A stretch of 12,315 nucleotides of DNA from positions 1-12,315 of the forward strand of contig CAYJEO010000025.1 of assembly GCA_964369355.1 (NCBI GenBank), read 5' to 3'. The stretch comes from CAYJEO01 sp964369355 (GTDB taxonomy: Bacteria > Bacillota_I > Bacilli_A > RF39 > UBA660). Positions 6,658 to 12,315 of this stretch are shown one piece after another. The notes beneath the pieces are model-generated. The model did no database searches. It was not told the origin of the DNA and saw nothing but the letters and a program-made list of their open reading frames with translations. A program made the translations under genes and the position numbers. Position 1 is the stretch's first letter. Every line of letters begins with the position of its first letter.

Positions 6658-6686
6658 ATTATAGCATATATAATTTAAAAATGCAA
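6658..6686 (-). promoter_or_regulatory. Extended -10 promoter of rplS
   Basis: Minus-strand TTGCAT (6686-6681), 17 bp, then TGCTATAAT with TATAAT at 6663-6658. It begins only a few bases after the stop codon of the upstream coiled-coil gene, with no terminator between, so rplS can be read both from here and by read-through. Confidence 0.65.
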
Positions 6687-6689
6687 TAA

Positions 6690-7536
6690 TTATCTACTTC
6701 TTCTTCTCTCAGAATATTCATTTTCATAATCATATTCTAATTCGTTTTCTTCATTACCTAAACTAGATAAATAATCATTTAGTAATTGTTGTTGTTCTTG
6801 ATATTCTTTTTGTCTCAATAAAGCTTCTTGCTCTTGTCTTAATCTTTCGATTTTAGATTCTTTATCTTCTTTTTGTTCTTCTATTTCTTGTTCTTGTTCT
6901 TCTATTTCAGCTTCTTGTTCTTCAAGTTCNNNNNNNNNNNNNNNNNNNNNNNNNNNNNNNNNNNNNNNNNNNNNNNNNNNNNNNNNNNNNNNNNNNNNNN
7001 NNNNNNNNNNNNNNNNNNNNNNNNNNNNNTTCTTCTTCAAGTTCTGGAAACTCTAATTCAATTTGACCTTCTAATTGATCATTTTCAATTGTAGGCTCTT
7101 CTATTTCTTGTTCTATTTCTGGTTGTTGAAATACTCTACTTTGAACAAACATTTTAGATTTTAACTCATGTTCTAATAATTCTATTTTTTTAAGTAATAA
7201 TTCTATATACTTTTCTTCTAAATATATTCTATATTTGTTATCTACAATACTTTTATATCTTTTTAAATCTGTTAATACTTCATCTAAATTAGAACCTTCT
7301 TCTTCATCCTCTAATATGTCAATAATATATTTTAAATATACATCTAGCTTTCTTTTTACTTTTTTCTTTAAAAGTTTATCGATAAAACTAGGTTTAATGA
7401 TTAATAGTTTATTTACCACTACACCATCATAAACAACAGTATTTTTTGGTGTGATACGTAACCCATTTAACTTTTTATGGTTAATAAAAGCTATTTTTTT
7501 AATATCATTTTTAATTAAAATATAGTTATTGTTCAT
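6690..7536 (-). CDS. Acidic heptad-repeat coiled-coil protein of unknown function, interrupted by an assembly gap
   Basis: I do not recognise this gene. The start is ATG 7536, two bases after the trmD stop; the GTG at 7545 would leave no spacer to GAAGAGA. The first 169 residues are a Lys/Ile-rich globular-looking part (about residues 1-85), an acidic stretch EDEEEG, a helical segment, then a Glu/Gln/Pro-rich tail. Next come 100 N's. After the gap, about 80 residues continue as Glu/Gln heptads (ELEEQEA, EIEEQEQ, EIEEQKE), then a helix RLRQEQEALLRQKE and a basic end ERRRSR. The reading frames on the two sides differ by the 100-N placeholder, but both sides end on whole GAA codons. A true gap that is a multiple of three would join them into one gene, and I treat it so. 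No signal peptide or membrane segment is visible. It belongs to the trmD operon and sits where rplS normally follows trmD. Confidence 0.7.
6930..7029. other. 100-N assembly gap in a repetitive coding region
   Basis: Exactly 100 N's, the usual placeholder for a gap of unknown size. Both flanks carry TTCTTCAAGTTC and more TTC/TTG triplets (Glu/Gln codons on the minus strand), which suggests tandem 21-bp units that short reads could not bridge. Confidence 0.95.
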
Positions 7537-7537
7537 A

Positions 7538-8209
7538 CTAATCACTCTCTTCTAATAAATCTGCTCTTCTTTGTTTTGTTTTTAAGATACTTTGTTCTAA
7601 ACGCCATTTATCTATGTTAGCATGATGCCCAGATAATAATACATCTGGAACTTTCATACCTTCAAATTCTACTGGTTTTGTGTAAACTGGATAATCTAAT
7701 AAATTGTTATTAAATGAATCATTTATATGAGAATCTTTTTCTATTGCTCCATCTAATAGTCTTATTATACTATCAGATATTACCATACTTGCTAATTCTC
7801 CACCTGTTAGAATATAGTCACCTATACTAATTTCTAAATCAACCAAAGTTCTTATTCTTTCATCAAAACCTTCGTAGTGTCCACATATTAAAATTAGATG
7901 TTTTTTTTCAGTTAATTCATAAGCCATTTTTTGTTTATATGGGACACCTTGTGGTGTCATTAATATAACTAATGAATCTTTTGTTTTTAAATCTCTTACT
8001 GCATCGAATATTGGTTGTGGCATTAATACCATACCAGCACCTCCACCGATACTATAATCATCTACTTTTCTATGTTTATCTTTCGAATAATCTCTTATAT
8101 TGTGAATATTTACTTCTACTAATGATTTATCAATTGTTCTTTTTATAATTGATTCAGATAAAAATCCATCAAACATTTTTGGAAATAATGTTAATATATC
8201 AATCTTCAT
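7538..8209 (-). CDS. trmD: tRNA (guanine-N1)-methyltransferase
   Basis: SPOUT-class enzyme that makes m1G37 in tRNAs with G36, preventing +1 frameshifting. The 223 residues match the family: MKIDILTLFPKMF start, DYSIGGGAGMVLMPQPI (residues 51-67), the knot SAM-binding segments LICGHYEGFDERI (about 107-119) and SIGDYILTGGELA (128-140), DYPVYTKP, and VLLSGHHANIDKWR in the C-terminal domain. It overlaps the end of rimM by 11 bases, so translation is probably coupled. rimM-trmD pairing is a conserved arrangement. It stops with TAG two bases before the coiled-coil gene's ATG. Confidence 0.97.
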   Translation of the reverse strand: MKIDILTLFPKMFDGFLSESIIKRTIDKSLVEVNIHNIRDYSKDKHRKVDDYSIGGGAGMVLMPQPIFDAVRDLKTKDSLVILMTPQGVPYKQKMAYELTEKKHLILICGHYEGFDERIRTLVDLEISIGDYILTGGELASMVISDSIIRLLDGAIEKDSHINDSFNNNLLDYPVYTKPVEFEGMKVPDVLLSGHHANIDKWRLEQSILKTKQRRADLLEESD

Positions 8210-8687
8210 TTAATAAACCTTTAATTACTTCTATTTGGATTTTTTTATTATCTAAATCTACGTTTAATACAAATTCTTTTATATTAGGTATTAAATGTCT
8301 TTTATCTTCATTTATAACTTCTAAAATATCATTAGCTTTTGTTTTCATTATTGAATTTACTTTTCCTATATAAGTATCATTATTATATACATCTAATCCA
8401 ATTAAATCTTCATCTAGTACACCTTTTATTAATACTTCATCTTTGTCTATATAAACATTTTGTCCTTTATACATTAAAACATCATTTATATTGTTAATAC
8501 CTTCAAAAGTAATCATGTCATACATTTTATGTACTCTATAAGTACTTATTGTTTGCACATCTTTATTTATATATAGTTTAATTCCTTTTTTAAATACATC
8601 TTTTTTAAATTTAAAATCTGAAATTATTCTTAATTCACCTTTTATACCGTGGGTATTTACTATTTGACCTATTTTAACTAAATTCAT
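8199..8687 (-). CDS. rimM: 16S rRNA processing protein RimM
   Basis: 30S maturation factor that binds S19 and the 16S 3' domain. The start is placed at ATG 8687, giving 162 residues beginning MNLVKIGQIVNTHGIKGELR. The longer frame from 8729 would overlap the previous gene and has no ribosome-binding site, while AGGTGAT sits just before 8687. The N-terminal RimM beta-barrel (VNTHGIKGELRI, then YRVHKMYDMITFEG) and the C-terminal PRC-barrel (LIGLDVYNNDTYIGKVNSI, NDILEV, LIPNIKEFVLNVD) are both visible. It lies 4 bases after the methyltransferase stop, ends in TGA, and overlaps trmD by 11 bases. Confidence 0.95.
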   Translation of the reverse strand: MNLVKIGQIVNTHGIKGELRIISDFKFKKDVFKKGIKLYINKDVQTISTYRVHKMYDMITFEGINNINDVLMYKGQNVYIDKDEVLIKGVLDEDLIGLDVYNNDTYIGKVNSIMKTKANDILEVINEDKRHLIPNIKEFVLNVDLDNKKIQIEVIKGLLNED

Positions 8688-8691
8688 TTTA

Positions 8692-9417
8692 TCACCTACC
8701 CATTTCATATAGAATAATGCTAGTTGCAACTGCTACATTAAGACTTTCACAATTATCTTGCATCTCTATATATACGTGCGAATCACATAAACTTAAAATG
8801 TCTTCGCTAACGCCACTTCCTTCATTTCCCATTATTATAGCAAATTTTTTCTTTTTTTCAAGTGCTTTTAGTAAAATTCCACCATTTACTTTTGTACCTA
8901 TAATTTGATAATCATTTTCTTTTAATTTATTTATTTCTTCTAATAAATTTTTATACATAATATTTGTATTAAAAATCATACCTTGACTAGCCCTAATTAC
9001 TTTAGAATTATATACATCAACTGTATTATTACTTAAAATTATTGTATCTATTCCAAAAGCTTTGGCACTTCTTATAATAGTTCCTAAATTACCTGGATCT
9101 TGTACATTGTCTAACATTATAACTTTATCACCTATTACACTATTTTCTTTTTGTGTACAGATTCCTAATATTTTTTGAGGAGTTTCTAATTCACTTATAT
9201 ATTTTAAAACTTGATTAGTTACATAAATTGTATTAACATCTAGCTTTAATTCAGTACCAGTTTCTAAAATCAAAGTTTTTAAAACTCCATTTTTATAAGC
9301 TTCTAAAACCAAATGTTCTCCTTCTACTAAAAATTCTTTTGTTAAATTTCTGTGTTTTTTAGTATTTAACTTTTTTATATCTTTTATATATTTATTTTCT
9401 AAAGACGTATATGTCAT
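8692..9417 (-). CDS. SpoU (TrmH)-family RNA 2'-O-methyltransferase, YsgA/RlmB-like
   Basis: SAM-dependent RNA ribose methyltransferase with a knotted SPOUT fold. Residues 1-90 form the SpoU substrate-binding domain (KEFLVEGEHLVLEAYK). The catalytic domain has motif 1 NVQDPGNLGTIIRSAKAFG (residues 104-122), motif 2 IIMGNEGSGVSEDI (194-207) and motif 3 IEMQDNCESLNVAVATSIIL (217-236), which form the SAM pocket. At 241 residues it is the usual size. The exact target (23S rRNA or tRNA) cannot be read from the sequence. It is the first gene of an operon: its promoter is directly upstream, AGGTGAT precedes the ATG, and its TGA stop overlaps the ribosome-binding site of rimM. rpsP and ylqC, common partners of rimM-trmD in Bacilli, are not here. 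Confidence 0.93.
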   Translation of the reverse strand: MTYTSLENKYIKDIKKLNTKKHRNLTKEFLVEGEHLVLEAYKNGVLKTLILETGTELKLDVNTIYVTNQVLKYISELETPQKILGICTQKENSVIGDKVIMLDNVQDPGNLGTIIRSAKAFGIDTIILSNNTVDVYNSKVIRASQGMIFNTNIMYKNLLEEINKLKENDYQIIGTKVNGGILLKALEKKKKFAIIMGNEGSGVSEDILSLCDSHVYIEMQDNCESLNVAVATSIILYEMGR

Positions 9418-9433
9418 AAAATCACCTATAAAA

Positions 9434-9462
9434 ATTATAACAAATATACTATTTAAAGTAAA
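9434..9462 (-). promoter_or_regulatory. Extended -10 promoter of the methyltransferase-rimM-trmD operon
   Basis: Minus-strand TTTACT (9462-9457, 4 of 6), 17 bp, then TGTTATAAT with TATAAT at 9439-9434. The short leader contains AGGTGAT. The terminator of the previous transcription unit lies immediately upstream. Confidence 0.6.
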
Positions 9463-9467
9463 ATAAA

Positions 9468-9490
9468 AACAAGATATTAATTATCTTGTT
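9468..9490 (-). terminator. Rho-independent terminator of the miaB-HD-membrane protein unit
   Basis: 9-bp perfect stem AACAAGATA / TATCTTGTT with a 5-base loop, followed on the minus strand by TTTATTTT. Its first two bases belong to the TAA stop of the one-TM protein gene. Confidence 0.8.
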
Positions 9491-9782
9491 ATTTTTGCAT
9501 TTCCATAAAAAATGGACCAAATTGTGTTTTTAAATCTATTGACGTTCTATCATAAGTATATACTTTATAACCTATCCCTAAACATTCTTCTACTGTACCA
9601 TCTTCAAACTCATAAGTTTTTTCTTGTATACAGAATTTAGGTTCTTCTTCGTTTACTACTTTAATATAATCATGTATCCATGGGAATAATATAATTACTA
9701 ATATTAGCCAAAATAAAACTTCAGCTATGATTTTCACTATTTTTTTATGTTTTTTATTTTCAACAAATTCTTCACTAATCAT
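9489..9782 (-). CDS. Small single-pass membrane protein of unknown function
   Basis: 97 residues. A basic cytoplasmic N-terminus (KKHKKIVK) leads into one hydrophobic helix (about residues 17-35, IIAEVLFWLILVIILFPWI). The remaining 60 residues should face outwards. They show the pattern KFCIQEKTYEFEDGTVEEC, GIGYKVYTYDR, two cysteines that could pair, and aromatic-rich strands. I have an impression of similar small membrane proteins in AT-rich gut Bacillota but cannot name a family. AAGGTG lies 7 bases before the ATG, and the gene begins 9 bases after the stop of the HD protein gene, so the two are co-transcribed. The terminator covers its stop codon. Confidence 0.75.
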   Translation of the reverse strand: MISEEFVENKKHKKIVKIIAEVLFWLILVIILFPWIHDYIKVVNEEEPKFCIQEKTYEFEDGTVEECLGIGYKVYTYDRTSIDLKTQFGPFFMEMQK

Positions 9783-9791
9783 AAATACACC

Positions 9792-10727
9792 TTAATTTAA
9801 AACACTTTCTATAAATATATTAACTAATTTATTATCATATTGTTTTTCACAAATAACTTTTAATTCGTTATAAATAGCATTTTTATTCATTTCTTTTGAA
9901 TGAACTCTTCTACTAATCATTGCATCATACGAATCTGCTATTGCTATTATTTTTGAAATAACAGGTATTTTATCATCTTCTAATTTATAATATCCAGTTC
10001 CATCGCATCTTTCATGATGAAATAGAATTGCTGTTTTGATATTATCATAGATTGGATGATGTAACATATTATAAGCAAATAACGGATGATTTTTCATTGT
10101 TAGTTTTTTATTTACATCATGTGATTTTTCATTAAGAAATACATTATTAGGTATTTTTAATTTTCCAATATCATGTAATAACGCTGAAACATATACTTCC
10201 ATTACTTCTTCTTCACTAAATTTTAAATTTCTAGCGATTTCTTTTGCGTGTTTTGCAACTCTCATACTATGTCCTATATCACAATTATTAATTTTTTCTA
10301 TTTTTAAACTCATATATTTTAAATCATCAATTATTTCTTCTAATGTAACATCTTCTGGAAATTCATTAAATTGTAATGAAGCTTTTTCATTAATAAACTC
10401 TTCAATTCTCATTTCACTTAATCGATTATTTGAAATCATTACTGACACTATTTTTTCTTTATATAAAGTTTCATATTCTATTAAATCATTGTTAAATATT
10501 AAAACAGTTGGATCTGCTGAAATTTTATCTGATACTTTAACTACTGGAATATGATTTTTAAATAAAAATTTTCTTACTTCATTTTCTAATTTTAATTCAC
10601 CTGTTAAAAAAATATCACATTTATTTAAAGAATGTTCTTTAGCTTCTACTATATTATAAGTTGGTAATACCATTTTAATATTGTCTACTAACTCTTTATT
10701 TAATTTATAACATACTACTGTTTTCAT
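9792..10727 (-). CDS. HD-GYP-like metal-dependent phosphohydrolase
   Basis: Start placed at ATG 10727 (311 residues); the GTG at 10736 lies within the AGGTGAAG ribosome-binding site and is unlikely. Residues 1-125 are unassigned: alternating strands and helices that might be a degenerate receiver-like domain, though no phospho-Asp pattern is clear. Residues about 150-310 are an HD domain with HSMRVAKHAKEIA, the metal motif LLHDIGKLKIP (H185, D186), NHPLFAYNML (H214), FHHERCDGTGYY (H237, H238, E239, D242, G243) and IIAIADSYDAM (D265). This is the HD-GYP layout, but the third residue of GYP is Tyr (GYY). Cyclic-di-GMP or another cyclic dinucleotide is a possible substrate; GGDEF partners are not in the window. 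No membrane segment. It lies 78 bp downstream of miaB and 9 bp upstream of the one-TM protein. Confidence 0.85.
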   Translation of the reverse strand: MKTVVCYKLNKELVDNIKMVLPTYNIVEAKEHSLNKCDIFLTGELKLENEVRKFLFKNHIPVVKVSDKISADPTVLIFNNDLIEYETLYKEKIVSVMISNNRLSEMRIEEFINEKASLQFNEFPEDVTLEEIIDDLKYMSLKIEKINNCDIGHSMRVAKHAKEIARNLKFSEEEVMEVYVSALLHDIGKLKIPNNVFLNEKSHDVNKKLTMKNHPLFAYNMLHHPIYDNIKTAILFHHERCDGTGYYKLEDDKIPVISKIIAIADSYDAMISRRVHSKEMNKNAIYNELKVICEKQYDNKLVNIFIESVLN

Positions 10728-10805
10728 ACACTTCACCTATTATTATTTTACCATTGTTTTTTTTATTTGTTTTTATTAATTTGTAAAATGTACAATTGTT
10801 TACAC

Positions 10806-12224
10806 TTATTTAACAATTTCACCTGTTAATGATAAAGTTCCTATTTTTGTTATTTTAACATTTATAATTTTACCAATATATTTGGTATCAGCATCTACTT
10901 TAACTGATTTCATTGTATCTGAATATCCAAATAAATTTCCTTTTTTTTCACTTTGACCTTCAATTAATACTGGAACTACTTTTCCTAAATATTCATTGTT
11001 TGCTTCTTTTGCATGTTCATTTATTATTTTATTTAATTTTTGTAATCTTTCTTCTTTTACTTCTTTTGAAATACTATCTTCCATTAAAGCAGCAGGAGTT
11101 CCGATTCTTGGTGAAAATATAAAAGTAAATGCTGAATCAAACTTACAAGTATTTACTACTTCTAGAGTTTCATTAAAGTCTTTATCTGTTTCATTTGGAA
11201 AACCAACTATTATATCTGTTGTAATAGAACAATTAGGAATTTCTTTTTTTATTTTTTTAAATAAATTTACATAACTTTCTTTTGTATATCTTCTTCCCAT
11301 ACGTTTTAATATTTCATCTGAACCTGATTGTAAAGGTAAGTGCACATAAGGCATTACATTTTCATACTTTTTAATAACTTCTATCATATTATCAGTAAAA
11401 TCCCATGGATGACTTGTTATGAATCTAATACGTTCGATTTTAGTTTTGGCAATATCTTCAAGTAAGTTTTCCATACCATAATTACCTTCTAAATCTTTTC
11501 CATACGCATTTACATTTTGTCCTAGTAACGTTATTTCTTTATATCCATCTTCTATTAATTTATTTACTTCTTCTAAAATAAATTCTTTTGTTCTACTTCT
11601 TTGTTTACCTCTTGTATAAGGAACTATGCAGTAAGTACAAAATTTATCACACCCTAGCATAATATTAACAAACGCTTTATACTTTGATTCTCTTTTTACA
11701 GGTGTATTTTCTATAATATCTCCTTCTATACTAAATACTTCAACTTCTAATTTTTTCTTTTCAATTGATTTATTTAATATATTAGGTAAATTATGAATAT
11801 TATGAGTTCCAAAGACTATATCTATCCATTTAAATTTATTTTCAATTTCTAAAACTACTGCTTCTTCTTGAGCCATACATCCACAAATACCTGATATTAC
11901 TTCTGGTCTTGTTTCTTTTAAGTGTTTTATTCTTCCTAAAAACCCAAATACTTTATTATGTGCGTTTTCTCTTATAGCACAAGTATTAAGTAATATTATA
12001 TCTGCTTGTTCCATTACATCAATAGAAGTGTATCCCATATCTTCTAAAATAGCTTTTATAGTTTCTGAATCTCTTTCATTCATTTGACAACCATAAGTTT
12101 TAACAAAGTATTTTTTGCCAACTCCTATTTTACTTAATTTGTTATCCATTATATATTCATTAGTTTTAATTAAAACTTCTTTTTTAGTTCTTTTTCTTGC
12201 TTCTTCAAAATTTGGTTTTGTCAT
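10806..12224 (-). CDS. miaB: tRNA-2-methylthio-N6-dimethylallyladenosine synthase
   Basis: Radical-SAM methylthiotransferase converting i6A37 to ms2i6A37 in tRNAs reading UNN codons. 472 residues. The N-terminal MTTase domain has VKTYGCQMNERDSE (C46), LNTCAIRENAHNKVFG (C82) and GICGCMAQE (C116), ligands of the auxiliary 4Fe-4S cluster. The radical-SAM domain has the CxxxCxxC motif GCDKFCTYCIVPYTRG (C192, C196, C199), LLGQNVNAYG, FITSHPWDF and HLPLQSGSDEILKRMGRRY. A C-terminal TRAM domain (about 405-472) binds tRNA. CAIRENA and overall length mark MiaB rather than MtaB or RimO. An N-terminal extension of about 35 residues precedes the MTTase domain. The ribosome-binding site (GATGTGAT) is weak for this genome. 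It needs Fe-S clusters, linking it functionally to sufS in this window. Confidence 0.96.
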   Translation of the reverse strand: MTKPNFEEARKRTKKEVLIKTNEYIMDNKLSKIGVGKKYFVKTYGCQMNERDSETIKAILEDMGYTSIDVMEQADIILLNTCAIRENAHNKVFGFLGRIKHLKETRPEVISGICGCMAQEEAVVLEIENKFKWIDIVFGTHNIHNLPNILNKSIEKKKLEVEVFSIEGDIIENTPVKRESKYKAFVNIMLGCDKFCTYCIVPYTRGKQRSRTKEFILEEVNKLIEDGYKEITLLGQNVNAYGKDLEGNYGMENLLEDIAKTKIERIRFITSHPWDFTDNMIEVIKKYENVMPYVHLPLQSGSDEILKRMGRRYTKESYVNLFKKIKKEIPNCSITTDIIVGFPNETDKDFNETLEVVNTCKFDSAFTFIFSPRIGTPAALMEDSISKEVKEERLQKLNKIINEHAKEANNEYLGKVVPVLIEGQSEKKGNLFGYSDTMKSVKVDADTKYIGKIINVKITKIGTLSLTGEIVK

Positions 12225-12249
12225 TTATATCACATCTTTCTTCTAAAAA

Positions 12250-12278
12250 ATAATACCATAATTAGTTAATATTTTCAA
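12250..12278 (-). promoter_or_regulatory. Promoter of miaB
   Basis: Minus-strand TTGAAA (12278-12273, 5 of 6 to consensus), 17 bp, then TGGTATTAT (extended -10, TATTAT at 12255-12250). Predicted start near 12243, about 19 bases before the ATG. Confidence 0.65.
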
Positions 12279-12280
12279 TG

Positions 12281-12302
12281 AAAAAGAAGCTTATTGCTTC
12301 TT
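12281..12302 (-). terminator. Terminator of an upstream gene beyond the right edge
   Basis: 7-bp stem AAGAAGC / GCTTCTT with a 5-base loop, followed on the minus strand by TTTC. It lies just before the miaB promoter, so miaB starts a new transcription unit. No coding frame is supported in the last 90 bases. Confidence 0.7.
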
Positions 12303-12315
12303 ATATTTTATTTAT

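Noticed and set aside
6873..7094. Plus-strand frame running through the N gap
   Set aside because: Its middle is N's and its flanks are the reverse complement of Glu/Gln repeats, giving poly-Phe/Leu.
6690..7545. Two separate genes, or a frameshifted pseudogene, on either side of the N gap
   Set aside because: The frame difference comes only from the 100-N placeholder. Both sides meet the gap on whole GAA codons and share the same Glu/Gln composition, so one gene is simpler.
8199..8729. RimM starting at 8729
   Set aside because: This start lies well inside the preceding gene, has no ribosome-binding site, and adds 14 residues not seen in the family; ATG 8687 has AGGTGAT in front.
10728..10805. 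Terminator or strong promoter between miaB and the HD protein gene
   Set aside because: An imperfect inverted repeat (GTAAAC...TTTTAC) is present but has no T-tract. TGGTAAAAT could be a -10 but would put the transcript start inside the ribosome-binding site.
10913..11274. Plus-strand frames opposite miaB
   Set aside because: Antisense shadows of an intact miaB with all cysteine motifs; no ribosome-binding site.

Overview
The window is very AT-rich, gene-dense bacterial chromosome. Every recognisable gene is a low-GC Gram-positive (Bacillota/Bacilli-like) housekeeping gene. TGA is used as a stop in rimM and in the SpoU-family methyltransferase gene, and Trp is encoded by TGG, so the standard bacterial code applies rather than the Mycoplasma code. 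Strong AGGAGG/AGGTGA ribosome-binding sites, extended -10 promoters and the rimM-trmD-rplS-lepB order point to an uncultured, reduced-genome member of Bacilli (RF39/Erysipelotrichia-like). That placement is inference; there is no rRNA in the window.

Layout. All genes except one are on the minus strand, so transcription runs mostly right to left. From the right edge: the terminator of an off-window gene (about 12281-12302); a good promoter; miaB (tRNA i6A37 methylthiotransferase); an HD-GYP-like phosphohydrolase; a one-TM protein of unknown function; a terminator. Next comes a promoter and a tightly packed RNA-modification/ribosome-maturation operon: SpoU-family methyltransferase, rimM, trmD, and an unfamiliar acidic coiled-coil gene broken by a 100-N assembly gap. 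rplS follows with its own extended -10 promoter and an L19-leader-like hairpin, then lepB (signal peptidase I). A shared bidirectional terminator separates lepB from the only plus-strand gene, a HIT-family (hinT-like) gene. The 215-bp region between the HIT gene and sufS holds a plus-strand promoter followed by two hairpins and a T-tract, which may be an attenuator or a small RNA. On the left are sufS (cysteine desulfurase), eno (enolase), a small lipoprotein gene, and the N-terminal 702 codons of an FtsK/SpoIIIE DNA translocase that runs off the left edge.

Together these genes serve translation (tRNA and rRNA modification, 30S maturation, L19), protein export, sulfur mobilisation, glycolysis and chromosome segregation. 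No mobile element, CRISPR array, toxin-antitoxin or defence system is visible.

Most notable observations: (i) a 69-bp near-perfect direct repeat carrying a terminator plus a promoter on both sides of the lipoprotein gene, so that gene looks like a self-contained inserted or duplicated cassette; (ii) the attenuator/sRNA-like leader upstream of the HIT gene; (iii) a heptad-repeat protein in the trmD-rplS interval whose repeat probably broke the assembly; (iv) a habit of folding the terminator hairpin over the stop codon. Several long reading frames begin at a start codon that lies inside or directly against the ribosome-binding site; for these the better downstream start is given.
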